DNA of 64,000 bases from Picochlorum sp. 'celeri' (lineage: Eukaryota; Chlorophyta; Trebouxiophyceae), in assembly GCA_010909725.1 (NCBI GenBank), contig JAACMV010000019.1, forward strand, positions 62,001 to 126,000. The letters are read 5' to 3'. A program made the translations under genes and the position numbers. The notes beneath the pieces are model-generated. The model was not told the origin of the DNA. It saw only the letters and a program-made list of their open reading frames with translations, and made no database searches. Positions 53,010 through 63,306 of this stretch are shown in pieces; the stretch's first letter is position 1, and each line of letters starts with the position of its first letter.

Positions 53010-54057
53010 CTACTCTGCATCCTGCATGGCCTTTTGAAGCGCATCCAAGTTGTCCTGCAACCAACTCTTGAAGCTCTTCAACTCACTTCCAGTAAGCTTC
53101 TTGCTCTTCTTGAGATCTCTGAGAGCGCAGAATGTCTCATTGTAATCATGCTTGAATTTGAACATGTTGGCCAAGTCTTCACATCCTGGAAATCCGAGGC
53201 CGGCATACTGATCCCGTGTCATGGGGAGGAATTCAACCTTCTTGTCGGTAACCTCGGCAAAAGCCTTTGCCATTTCCTCTCCAGTCATATGGCAGGATGC
53301 AATTCCGACAGACTTGCCAATGGTTGAGTCATCCATCAATGCAGCAGCACCTGCCTTGCCGCAATCCTCAATTGCCATCATTGGCAATGGCTTGCTTCCA
53401 ATTGGCATACCAAACCTGTACACTCCATCTTCTGCACCATTCAACTTTGGAGCCATACCAAAGTAGATGAAGTTCTCGTAGTAGAAACTGGTGTAGAACT
53501 GGGTCACTCCAAGACCCTTGGCATTCTCCTGCAAGTACTTTGTTGCCAATGCCTTTCCATCAAAATGTGGCGTCTTGAATCCATCCTTGACGACTGGAGC
53601 ATCAATAGCAGATGTATCTTCCAATGTAGAAAACACCAAATGCTTCACACCACGTTCCTCGGCAATCTTGGCCACCCTCTTCACCTGCTCAACCTCCTTG
53701 TTGGCATCAAAGTGCTCCCAAAAGTTTGTCACCAAAAACACCCCATAAGCACCCTCGAGAGCCTGCTTAATCTCCTCTTCATTGTCCATATCGCATTTGA
53801 CAACCTCAATCCTCTTGTCAAGGGCTTTGGCCTTGTCACTGGTTGGGTTGCGCGTCAGCCCTCGGACACGTGTGGCGCCCTTGGCAAGCAAGCTTGCAGC
53901 CACTGCCCCACCTTGGGCACCCGTTACTCCGAAAACCACGTACAACCTGTCATCCTCACTCTTTTTAACTGCATCAAAATTGATATAAAGCACAATGTGC
54001 TACGATATTCCAGGAGATTATACAGAAACACGTACAGATCTTCTTGATCGCGTTCAT
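53010..54057 (-). CDS. NmrA-like NAD(P)-binding protein
   Basis: Exons 54036-54057 and 53010-53968 join at phase 1 across a 67-nt intron (GTACGT...TGATGCAG); the product has 326 aa and the first exon only 22 nt. The Rossmann start VVFGVTGAQGGAVAASLL fits the NmrA/HSCARG pattern GxTGxQGG, followed by RGLTRNPTS, VKCDMDNEEEIKQAL, GVFLVTNFWEH and the YENFIYFGM region. NmrA-like proteins bind NADP without being active dehydrogenases and act as redox sensors or regulators. A different first exon cannot be excluded. Confidence 0.85.
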
Positions 54058-54410
54058 CGCAACGGTGTACAACAGGTAGAGATATACACAGGAATCAAAG
54101 ATATACGTTGGATTGTACCGAATACAATGCAATCAACTTTCTATTAAATTTTTACTGTTTTGATATGATATGGATCAGACGCTGTGCATGAGAATAAGCA
54201 TCCAACACTGGATGGAGATCTTCTCTGGAAGGTTCTTTTTTCTTCCGAGAGCATGACATGATACGAATTTGATGGCATCATGATGTTGCTCCCCTGGTGC
54301 AATGCACACTCACTGCTTGGCAGCGATTCAAGACATTGCTATATGATGATGGATTTTCAGTCTCGACTGACAGTCAGTACAATACATGTAGTGCATGCAA
54401 TCAAATCCAC
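54058..54410. other. intergenic region
   Basis: 353 nt upstream of the NmrA-like gene. No gene seen; it borders the fasciclin pseudogene fragment. Confidence 0.5.
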
Positions 54411-54658
54411 TATTGGATGTAGGCAGAAAATCATTAACAATGTCAGATCTGATGTGTTTCGGGGCAACAAAATGCGCACGTGACCTGCGCTAGACGCAGG
54501 AATTCTGTCAATGATGCCCACCTGTCGGCCAGAACCATCAACAAGAGACGCGGTGTCTCCTTCAACCACGACGTTCACACGTTCTCCATCGGGAAGGAGT
54601 GTTTGAACCGTGTGTCAAACTATCACTGCATGATGCTCCATCTTCGACCACGTGATAT
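54411..54658 (-). pseudogene. truncated duplicate of the fasciclin gene
   Basis: About 248 nt that align with 55966-56222, the 3' part of the intact fasciclin gene, with scattered substitutions and several small indels. One removes about 9 nt around the region coding NGQVYLIDS in the intact copy. Fragments such as VVVEGDTASLVDGSGRQVG still read, but the frame is broken and the signal peptide and first half of the domain are missing. It sits about 1.3 kb from the intact gene, with the HAD gene between, so it is a dispersed partial duplication. Confidence 0.85.
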
Positions 54659-54736
54659 ATATTTGTATACTAGACGAGATCGTGGGTGAAAGTAAACGTT
54701 ACAGCGAATTAAATAAAAGAAATTCTGTCCTCATGC

Positions 54737-55619
54737 TCACCGCAGAAGACTATGGACGACCTCCAGCATTTTTGCATGAGAGCTTGCCCGGAGAACCCTC
54801 GTTGACGGGCTATCAGCTCCAGCGCAATTCCTTGCTCCTTCACTGCGCTGCAAATAGATTGCAAAACCGAGATTAGCGTTTCGCGCTCCTACTATATCCG
54901 TGTCGAATGTGTCTCCAACCATCACCGTCGCCTCGTGTGCTGCATTGAAATGCGCACAAGCCATGTGGAAAATTCTTGGGTTTGGTTTGGGAACTGCTCC
55001 CTCACCCTCATATCCGTAGAACACGGGAATATTCTTACAACATTCCCAATCAAGAATTCCAGAAAACCGTATCTTTGGCTCCTGTATTGATGGATGTCCG
55101 TTTGTTAGGATTGCATATGGTAGACCACTGTTGTGAAGCAACTCAAGCACAGGTTTTGACTCTGGCCAAACCCTCAATGCATCCAACCGTAAAGTCTCAA
55201 ACGCATCATAGCAATTTTGTGAGGTTATCGGGTGTTCGGTATGCGTCTGAAGATACTCATTCCATGCTCGAATCCTCTGCGTTGGGTACGACAAACAATG
55301 TCATGCTCTTTTAATTCGAGAACTCCCTCATCAAGCACTCGTACCTCTTCTTTAGAACTGAATGGGTGGAATATACTATCAAACTGATCCATGTCCTCAG
55401 CAGAGAAGCCATTTAGAGTTTGGAAGCGTTGTTTTGCTTCGTGCATTGCAGATTTTGTATCGATCAACGTGTCATCTAGATCTACAACACAAATACAGAA
55501 AACTCAGTTTACTGTATGTCCACACATATGGAGTGCACCTCGATCGACGAACCGAATAAGAATAGCTGTATCTCTTTTCCCTCACATTCCTCAGTCGTCT
55601 GTTTCAATCCAAGTTCCAT
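54737..55619 (-). CDS. HAD-superfamily phosphatase (YjjG/NANP-like)
   Basis: Exons 55553-55619, 55345-55481 and 54737-55276 give 247 aa. The introns are 71 nt (GTTCGT...TTGTAG) and 68 nt (GTACGA...ACGCAG). The first join rebuilds motif I, LFLF|DLDDTLIDTK, with both Asp; the second turns an apparent frameshift into a clean phase-0 splice (KEE|RIRAWNEYL). Motif II is YAILTNG, motif III the Lys of AVPKPNPRIF, motif IV VGDTFDTDIVGARNA. The helical cap between motifs I and II is of C1 type, as in pyrimidine 5'-nucleotidase YjjG and N-acylneuraminate-9-phosphatase. Substrate unknown; catalytic residues intact. Confidence 0.87.
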
Positions 55620-55957
55620 CTTCTTCTACCGGTACGATGATATCGAAAGAAACTTGAAATCTGATATAAATGATGCGTGTGAGTACGACGTCCTCATAGC
55701 ACAATTAATTCGTGTGGGTCACAGTACACATGTTGATCGGAAGGAGAGCATCATGCAGGCAGGCACCTCTAGAGGTTCAGATGAAATGGGTTGGATAGAT
55801 AGGATAGCAGACTGTGTGCTCCATCATTAAAGAGAGAGGTTATGAAGGCTTGATATCAAATTCACAGGCGCATCTAGAGCAACCAAAAACCAAAAAGGCA
55901 TTGCTAGAGGATGATGATGCATCTTCACATGGCATTGATGTATCTGTTGCACACACA
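55620..55957. other. intergenic region
   Basis: 338 nt between the fasciclin stop and the HAD start, both on the minus strand. Only short open frames without family marks. Confidence 0.5.
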
Positions 55958-56627
55958 TCACACAGTATTGGATGCTGATAGGAAGTCATTGACAATGTCA
56001 GCTGATGTGTTTCGGGGCAACAAGATGCTATCAATCAAGTACACTTGACCGTTAGACGCAGGAATTCTGTCAATGATGCCCACCTGTCGGCCAGAGCCAT
56101 CAACAAGAGACGCGGTGTCTCCTTCAACCACGACGTCGACATCTCCACCCGGAAGGAGTGTTTGAACCGGGCCTTGTGTCAACCTATCAGTGCATGTTGC
56201 TCCATCTTCGACCACATGATATGCAAGGATGCGCTGAAGATTGTCAACAATCTCTTCATTTCGAAGGAGATCCCTTGGCTTGACATCACCAAGCAACGTC
56301 CCAAAGGCTTCTTCCGTCGGAACAAACACAATATAAGGACCTTCAGTTTGAATATTTTGGATTGCATCTGCTTGTGTATCGTCAATAGGGCACAATCTTC
56401 CGGGACAGACTCGCCTCAACCTGGTCAGAAAATTTGAAAATCCTTCATTGCCATGTGCAACCACATCCACGATGCTCTCATCCGAACTATCACAAATTTG
56501 AGCAAAGACTGCATATACGGCATCGTATGATGAATGCGTTGATGAAGAAACATTGAGTATAATATTGAGACGCACCTGAGGGTCCTGAGACGAGTAGAAG
56601 GATCCACGCTGCAATAGACCGTCTCAT
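55958..56627 (-). CDS. secreted single-fasciclin-domain protein
   Basis: Exons 56576-56627 and 55958-56508 join at phase 1 across a 67-nt intron (GTGCGT...TATGCAG); the product has 200 aa. The first exon is a signal peptide (MRRSIAAWILLLVSGPS) and the join gives VFA|Q as a likely cleavage point. One FAS1 domain follows: YIVFVPTEEAFGTLL (H1 region), ILAYHVV, TLLPGG, and the H2-like GRQVGIIDRIPASNGQVYLI then DSILLP. FAS1 proteins act in cell-cell or cell-matrix adhesion. The hydrophobic C-terminus of GPI-anchored plant FLAs is missing, so it should be soluble. A partial copy lies at 54411-54658. Confidence 0.9.
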
Positions 56628-57034
56628 CCTTGTTGATATCCTCTGTATCTTTGTAAAGGAGAATTTTCATATAGACCATGCATTGCGCGTCCATACTCGC
56701 GTAATCATATGACGAATCGATGAAAGCGTATGTGTTCACAACGGTCTTCTAGCTGATTGACCGTTCCCCAACGAGGATGTCATCTGATCGATCGGATGCG
56801 TCATTCGATGGATGATGGTTCTGCGGAATGCATGTGCAGGCATGCGATTCCATGGGTTCATGCACGTATTCAATGCACACGCCGTAGACTCGTGTATATT
56901 TGATGAAGACATTGTCTGTTACAACGTAATTGAGATGATACCATGCTGTTGGCACCTGTGTGTGTGGAGAGACAATTAGTGTGGCAACCAACCAACACCA
57001 AGGAGTGTTTGGACAGACTCTCTTCATCAGAGCC
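56628..57034. other. intergenic region with an uncertain minus-strand frame
   Basis: 407 nt between the FN3/propeller stop and the fasciclin start. A minus frame at 56749-57027 (92 codons, start 8 nt after the propeller stop) has a hydrophobic start (CWLVATLIV) and Cys-rich middle but no family marks; beyond its TAG the same frame stays open into the fasciclin exon. Probably untranslated or chance. Confidence 0.4.
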
Positions 57035-58585
57035 CTAATTGGTGTAGGGAATGAAACCCATTCCTACTGGTTGCACCAAAGAGACAGACTGATCGACACA
57101 GTTCTCCAGCAATGCATTTGACTGATTGATCTCGCATTTGGATACAGCTCCTGTAGTAGTAGCTTTTGTAACATATGCAATCGTACCAGAAGGATCCACA
57201 GCAATGGATTGAACAGAAGGGAATGCTATAAACGAGCCTGGACCCAAAGTCAGATCACCTGTCTGAGAATTTTCCACACCCTTGATGATAATGCCACCTG
57301 ATTGCTGATCAGTGATGTAAAACACTGTATCGCCATTGATGACACCAGCGTATGTGATGCTGTTGGGGAATGAAGGTGGCAAGCTACCTGTGCCAGCATT
57401 GGTGCACGGGGTACCAGCATTGATTCTTCCAGTTGTAGGATCAATAGCGCACTTTACAATGCCTCCACTAGCCCCTTCCTCAACTACATACAGGAAATCA
57501 GAGGTCCTGGCATAGGCTACATCAATCGTGGGCCTTGCAAATGCACCACTCAGAGCAAGGCACCCTGTAAGATCATTGTTCGGTGCGGTGATATCGCATT
57601 GGACAATCTCACCATTTGAGGCAGACACGGCGATTGTCACCAGACTGTCGGTTGATGTGACTCCCTGAGCTGGTCCACTCAAAGAGAACACTCCCCCATT
57701 CAATGTAGCATCAGTGCATCCAAGAAGGCTTCCTTGCGAGGTATACGAGCACCTTGAGACTCCTGTGGTTGTGCCTCCGGTCACATATACAAGACTCTGA
57801 GATGTTGTGGGAACCACAGTAAGGTCCACTGGAGCCGTGAGGGTGGTGTCTGTGCAGTCTCCCAGAGTCCCTAAAGGTCCAGTAATCTCACATGCTTCCA
57901 CCTTGTTGCCATCTTCATCTGCGATGAGCAGATATTGGGAGTCCGGAACCGGATTAACAGTAGTTGTAGCTACTACTGGACCATTGCACTTGTAGAATTT
58001 CTTTGCAGATGTTGCCACATAACAATAGTATGTCGTGTTTGAAGTCAACCCATCAATCACTGCTGAAACAACCGACAGCTGCTTTGGCAAAGTACCATTC
58101 ACAGAGGATCCAGTTACATTCCCACCAAACGAGGGAGTGCAAGGAACTTCGACATCATAGCACGCGGTTACGAAATCATATTCGACCAGATTAGGTCCAG
58201 TTGAAAACTGCAGCGTTACAGAGGTTGAGGTCGTATTCACAACCTCAAATTGACGCACGGAGAGCAACAAACGGTCTTCTGCGCGCAATAATATATATCA
58301 TGTATTAGTTGATAATATATATCATTCCATCAACGATATCAGGGTGCGCAGGTCTAGACAGTTCAAGTTAACAACGCGGTCAACGTCTGTGAAGGAGAGT
58401 CCATCACCACATTCTAGACCGAGAGTCGACGTTACACTAGTATTAATTGACTAATTCCAACACATACCTGATGTTTCAGCCAAGGGTGCCGAAGGAATTG
58501 ATCCTCCCGGTCTTGCCTCCACCAGCGTTGACTTTGCGAGTGCAGCAAGCACCGCCAATACCACTGGAATCCGTATTGGACTCAT
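57035..58585 (-). CDS. secreted fibronectin-III plus beta-propeller-like protein
   Basis: Exons 58468-58585 and 57035-58278 join at phase 1 across a 189-nt intron (GTATGT...GCGCAG); the product has 453 aa. The first exon codes a signal peptide (MSPIRIPVVLAVLAALAKS). A domain like fibronectin type III spans about residues 45-155 (FEVVNTTSTSVTLQF, then IDGLTSNTTYYCYVAT). Then come about six repeats of 40-50 residues with pattern G..C..T....L..C (ACEITGPLGTLGDCTDT, RCSYTSQGSLLGCTDA, QCDITAPNNDLTGCLA, KCAIDPTTGRINAGTPC, KCEINQSNALLENC), which look like blades of a propeller with one paired Cys each. Ligand unknown. Sequons are frequent. Confidence 0.75.
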
Positions 58586-59306
58586 TGCGTAATTACGTTT
58601 TTATGTCGTATGTATGTCAAAAATATATGTTTTATTGATAGTAATATATGCAAATACGTGTCATTTATATTCATCTGTTGTTGCACTTTGATTCCTCATC
58701 TCCTTGGTAGTCGACAAGCATGATGCTTATTAATCAACCCTGATCAGATAGGCACCTCGACAGAACACCAGTTGGTCTTGGCCAATTATCCAAGGAGACG
58801 CCAATCGCGACACAAATACACCACAATATAGGGCATATGAGAACATTTTTGAGATGCAATACATTCCCTTGTCCATGAGTGCACTGTCCCAAAAGTCCTG
58901 GGTAAGTAGCTGCACAGCTGTTGCTGCAGGTTGAGAACCTTCCTACATGGGGATTCGACACCAATACCGGTGTATAGTATAGCCCGAATCATCTACTATA
59001 CATTTAGATATCTAGGGTGTGATGATGATAGATTCGATTCGAATTGAGAATCAGATTCTTCAGCCAGAGACTGGTTACTACATATCTGAGACACACCAAG
59101 GGTCTTCAGAGGAAAAACCATCCGAAGACATACGTGGAAATCGTGTAGAAACATCATAGATGTCTATCAACAAGAGTATCGAGGGCTGTATTTCACGAGA
59201 AAGATAACCTAGGAGACCCCAAGGCACTATAATACTACGCATCTGTTTATTCCTCTCCAAACCTGACGACATGACATACTTTAGATTACAACATTCCTTG
59301 GAAAGA
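58586..59306. other. intergenic region
   Basis: 721 nt. A minus frame at 58730-58915 codes a short chain with one hydrophobic stretch but no start or splice context that I trust; a second at 59078-59326 overlaps the hydrolase end. No supported gene. Confidence 0.45.
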
Positions 59307-60320
59307 TCATGACATGACAAGCTCATCGAAAAATGTCTTCACCCGTGGCCAATATAAAGGAGCATGGGTATGATAGCAATCCATATGAGCAGCATCTTCA
59401 AACTCACACAGAGACCAGGGCTCTGTGCCATGAACACCAAACAACCTCGTCATTTGTCCGGGATGCACAATCTCATCCGCCAATGATACTAAAAATAACA
59501 TGGGAGTATCTTTCAAGGATGTAATCCGGCGAATACTCTCCCATTTGTTCCGTATCAGCCAGTTACATGGTTTGCCCTCCCCAACAAAAGGCCGCAGAGG
59601 TGGCAACGCCTGTGGCGCCATGTCCATGATGCTCGTAAACGTATTCTCCACGATAACCCCCGCAATATCCTTTTTATGCTGCACAGCTGTATAAATTGCT
59701 ACAGCACCACCCAAAGATCTCCCCATAATGACCGTCTTGTCTGGGAGATGGTCATCACGGGACGCAAGGTATGACATGGCTGCACTCGCATCCATCTGCA
59801 ACCCACCCTCCGAAGGAGACCCTTCACTCTCTCCATACCCTCGATAACTCAAAATAAATACCTTGCAATTCAATACTGCAACAAGAGCTCTCAGGAAATG
59901 CAAACGCATGCTCATATTACCTGCATTTTCCTGGAAAAAAACCACCAATGGCAATGCCTTCACCTGCTCAGAGTCCAAACCCTTTCGCCACATGAGCCAC
60001 GCATGGAGCTTGATTCCATCTTTAGATCTAATCCAAATGTCTTCATAGTCTAATCCGTACTCTTCAGGGAGAGCGATGTATCCTCTAGGGACACCAGGAA
60101 TGACTGGCACATAAATGATCTTTTCCTGAAGAGCATATAGCAACCCTACCGTAAACGTTGCCAACCCTCCAATCTACACTCAATACATACAATATAGTAT
60201 TAGATTACCAACCATGCCTAAATTGCCATTGTATCGAAAGAGATACAGTGTTGAGTTTGCGAACATTGATATTAATCGTACCGCAACAGCCCCACGAAGG
60301 AGGACTTGAGCCCAATTCAT
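59307..60320 (-). CDS. BEM46/ABHD13-type alpha/beta hydrolase, membrane-anchored
   Basis: Exons 60282-60320 and 59307-60173 join at phase 0 across a 108-nt intron (GTACGA...GTGTAG); the product has 301 aa. The N-terminus is one membrane helix made by the join (LLRGAVA|IGGLATFTVGLLYAL), followed by the BEM46 signature YVPVIPGVPRGY. The hydrolase shows VFFQENAGNMSMR (oxyanion region), LSYRGYGESEG, the nucleophile elbow GRSLGGA (Ser), Asp in SLADEIVHP and His in EDAAHMDCY. Family members (fungal BEM46, plant WAV2, animal ABHD13) affect cell polarity or root bending; substrates are not established. The triad is intact. Confidence 0.92.
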
Positions 60321-60363
60321 TCACAGATACAGTATTTTACATGTACAATAAATATATACGAGT

Positions 60364-62376
60364 CTAGACAGGAAGAATCTGAATATCCGTTTTGGGTAGG
60401 CACCGTTGCAATTGTCTGAAGGCCTTTCTGTCAAAGCTCTTACTTCGGGCAGAGGTCAATCCAGAATGCCGTAGCAATAGTGTTTCTAATCTACATTCTT
60501 CAAGATTCTCTGCGAGAAAGCACGGGGCCAATCGTCTCACTTCCACCCCATCATTGGTCCCTGACAAATCCAAAATCCTGAGTTGATTTCTGAGGAGCCT
60601 GGATCCAGCCAAGACTGTCAAAGCATCGGCAGATATGATGGAGTCGTAGAGGGAAAGACACTCTAAAGATGGCATAGATGCTTGGAGGAGGCCACGCATA
60701 CCTATGGCATTCACCTGTATTTCCTCTAGATTCAACTTTTTCAATGAGGTCCATGGATCTGCAGCAAAGGAAAATCCTGCCAATGCGTCATCATGAAAGT
60801 ACCATTGTGCTGAGATGTCCAGAAGCTCTAACTGACTTGTTAGTTGATGCGAACAAGATAGATAATACAGGGATACTTGGGTGCCGAGTTTGTTCAAAGA
60901 AAGGTCGAGGTGTTTGAGCTGTGGCATTGCGCAGCAATCCAGAAACATTTGTGCATGGGCTTCATGCAACCCACAATCTTGCAGCCTGAGTTTCTTCAGC
61001 TTATGGAACTCTCCTAGGTGCAACAATATCCTCAAATTGTCAGGGCAAATCTTATTTCCTGATAAATCGAGTCGCTCAAGCCTCTCTTGGTAGAATGGTA
61101 GGCTAAAGTACTCAAACAAGGGTCGTTGAATTTCCTGATCCACTGGCCGTACAATGTTGTGAGTAAATGCGAGCGTATGCAACCCATTCGTACTGTTATC
61201 ACTACAGCCTCGTACGTCTGGAAAGTGAGGCTTTTGTTCGCCCATCCAGGTGCATAGCTGAATGGCAAGTACAGGGTGTCCAAGTTTCACAATGTCTACC
61301 AGACGCTCGCCACGAACAAGGCAATTGTTCATAATTATCTTACGACAGTGTTGTAAACCATCTTTGGTGCAGTCGAGATAATCTCTGGAGAAATCGCACC
61401 CATCAAACTCAATCCATGTCAGGCGTGGCCAAGCCTCCAGAGCCAAGGAGACTGTCTCTTTGAACATGTCTTCAGAAAAGGCGCGAAAGATAATGTGTCT
61501 CACCATCTCCCATTTTCCTCTTCTTCGTCTTATCTCGTCTTCCAAGGTATCACGAACTGCATACAGTACCCTATAATCAAGCACCAACGTAGACACTGTC
61601 CACGAATCTATAGCATGGCACAGCAACTTGCATGAAAGTCGTATATTCCTCAGCGTGTTCTTATTGTGACACAGACCACGAAGCACAAGGTTTGCAACAT
61701 CCTGACATTCAAACACACGCTCAACAGACGATGGGGTACTATGTGTATCATCCGCGCATGGCTCAAGCTTCTCCAACATTGACACGACACTCTCATATTG
61801 CGCATCGTTGTCTTCCCCTTTCATCTCATCTTTAGCCTCCATTGGATACTGCTGTAACGTACAAATACAATCGTCTCGAATAGAATCACAGTGATACGCA
61901 GCTTTCGCACGTGTCCACCAACCCGCACTGTGACTATGTGGCGTGGCCCTTGCATCATCATGGGCACCCAGCAAAAGACCATCCCATAAAAACGCTAGGG
62001 ACTGTGTCACAAAATCATCGTAGACTGTCGTAGGATGCCACGATATCTCCATACCACCAGCCTCTTTTATCTCATCCAGCAAACCAGAACCAGCCACAAC
62101 AGAACATACCAGCACGAGAAGGACTCGTTTCCCATTTTGCGCATTGACAATGTAGTGGCATGTCCAAAGAGAATGAGCATCAGAGCGCGTCTCAGGCGAC
62201 ATGGCTGTACACACAGCCCTTTCATACTTGATTTTGACCTCATTTAACCAACTTGTTGTTGGAAATCCTTTATCAATATCAAACACTGCCCGTACGTCGA
62301 CTTGGCCGAGTTGCTCGCTCGCCTGTGGGTCCAAGACCGAATTAGTATTCACATCGCCAACGTCACACGTGCTCAT
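60364..62376 (-). CDS. F-box-like leucine-rich-repeat protein
   Basis: 670 aa, one exon. The N-terminal 230 residues have no recognised domain. An F-box-like helix region lies at about 230-270 (VFECQDVANLVLRGL...IRLSCKLLCHAIDSW). From about 380 to the end are LRRs of the RI or CC type: LERLDLSGNKICPDNLRILL, LKKLRLQDCGL, LKHLDLSLNKLG, LELLDISAQW, LKKLNLEEIQV, LECLSLYDSIIS, LRILDLSGTN and LETLLLRHSGLT. F-box/LRR proteins select substrates for SCF ubiquitin ligases. It could instead be a scaffold without a functional F-box. The stop is 43 nt from the start of the hydrolase gene, same strand. Confidence 0.78.
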   Translation of the reverse strand: MSTCDVGDVNTNSVLDPQASEQLGQVDVRAVFDIDKGFPTTSWLNEVKIKYERAVCTAMSPETRSDAHSLWTCHYIVNAQNGKRVLLVLVCSVVAGSGLLDEIKEAGGMEISWHPTTVYDDFVTQSLAFLWDGLLLGAHDDARATPHSHSAGWWTRAKAAYHCDSIRDDCICTLQQYPMEAKDEMKGEDNDAQYESVVSMLEKLEPCADDTHSTPSSVERVFECQDVANLVLRGLCHNKNTLRNIRLSCKLLCHAIDSWTVSTLVLDYRVLYAVRDTLEDEIRRRRGKWEMVRHIIFRAFSEDMFKETVSLALEAWPRLTWIEFDGCDFSRDYLDCTKDGLQHCRKIIMNNCLVRGERLVDIVKLGHPVLAIQLCTWMGEQKPHFPDVRGCSDNSTNGLHTLAFTHNIVRPVDQEIQRPLFEYFSLPFYQERLERLDLSGNKICPDNLRILLHLGEFHKLKKLRLQDCGLHEAHAQMFLDCCAMPQLKHLDLSLNKLGTQVSLYYLSCSHQLTSQLELLDISAQWYFHDDALAGFSFAADPWTSLKKLNLEEIQVNAIGMRGLLQASMPSLECLSLYDSIISADALTVLAGSRLLRNQLRILDLSGTNDGVEVRRLAPCFLAENLEECRLETLLLRHSGLTSARSKSFDRKAFRQLQRCLPKTDIQILPV

Positions 62377-62426
62377 TCTTCTTGTCGATATACAATTACA
62401 TTATTATTTATTTATGAAATTTTCAT

Positions 62427-62915
62427 TCAGTAGCCATCTAACTTATCCATTCTTTCTGCCTCGGCATTTGCTGAAGACACGGCCTTGTAGAACAAATACC
62501 CAGCTGTGGGCACCCCAGTGATGGCAAAGACGCCCAGAATGGGGGCATAGAATGGTGAATCCGGATAGATGACGTCAAAAATTGGGTTCTTATTCGCATA
62601 CTCGAAAATAGATCCGATCGCAGCAATTGCGACGATGGCAGAGAATAATAAATAGACTCCAAATGGGAGATCTTTTGAGCCTTCCTTGGCCATGAGCTCT
62701 CTCTCCCTTTCACGCCTTACCCACACCGGCTCATCATCCTGCTGTACTTTTTGTTCTTGTCGAGTTTCCTCCTCATCTGGGGCAGCTCTCACCCTGGTCA
62801 GCAGAGTGGAAGAAGAACTTCTCCAGACCAATGGTACCACCACACGTGTCTTGGTGGTCGAATGCAAGGTAGACCTCATTAAGAGGTTATTTCTACCTCC
62901 AAGTATCGCATTCAT
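62427..62915 (-). CDS. conserved plastid membrane protein of unknown function
   Basis: 162 aa. Residues 1-45 form a basic, Ser/Thr-rich presequence (LRSTLHSTTKTR-like composition). After a charged linker (PVWVRRERERELM) come two membrane helices: LLFSAIVAIAAIGSIFEYANK and APILGVFAITGVPTAGYLF, with IYPDSPFY between and AERMDKLDGY at the C-terminus. I recall this layout (GSIFEY.NK, a DGY end) from a small conserved land-plant chloroplast protein without known function. Thylakoid or envelope location is inferred. Confidence 0.75.
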   Translation of the reverse strand: MNAILGGRNNLLMRSTLHSTTKTRVVVPLVWRSSSSTLLTRVRAAPDEEETRQEQKVQQDDEPVWVRRERERELMAKEGSKDLPFGVYLLFSAIVAIAAIGSIFEYANKNPIFDVIYPDSPFYAPILGVFAITGVPTAGYLFYKAVSSANAEAERMDKLDGY

Positions 62916-63306
62916 CTTGATACAATGGAAACGTATGCTACAGCAAAGCTACTAAACTGGTTGGTTCTAATTCAAAGTCCTCTGATACAATGTGCCGATC
63001 GATGAAACCAAATGCAATCTTGTACACTATTTGTACTAGCAAGTGGTGGGTGACATTGATATGAAATCTGTGGATGGATGGATCAGCCAACCCAGTCATG
63101 AAACATTCTGTCCGTGGGGAGAATCTGGTTGTGAACATCGTATTCGGTCAAAGGGTATGCGTGATGGGGATTCTTCATTCAGGAATATCCGGATTCGGGG
63201 AGGAGGCATCCAACAAGGGAAGCATGTCATGAGTCAGCATAGGCTGTATCAGAATGGAGACAAATGTCATTACAGTATTTTGAAGACACTATTTGTCATC
63301 TTTACC
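62916..63306. other. divergent promoter region
   Basis: 391 nt between the plastid membrane protein (minus) and the DUF212 gene (plus). In-frame ATGs for the latter at 63157 and 63229 mean part of this may be coding. No other gene seen. Confidence 0.45.

Noticed and set aside
55225..55294. apparent frameshift in the HAD phosphatase
   Set aside because: A 68-nt intron (GTACGA...ACGCAG) restores one frame, so the gene is intact.
56749..57027. 92-codon frame with an in-frame TAG before the fasciclin gene, possibly a broken or recoded longer gene
   Set aside because: The fasciclin signal peptide lies in another frame with a perfect splice; the upstream frame has no homology.
58730..58992. overlapping minus frames that might be exons of a small gene
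   Set aside because: No convincing start, splice sites or homology.
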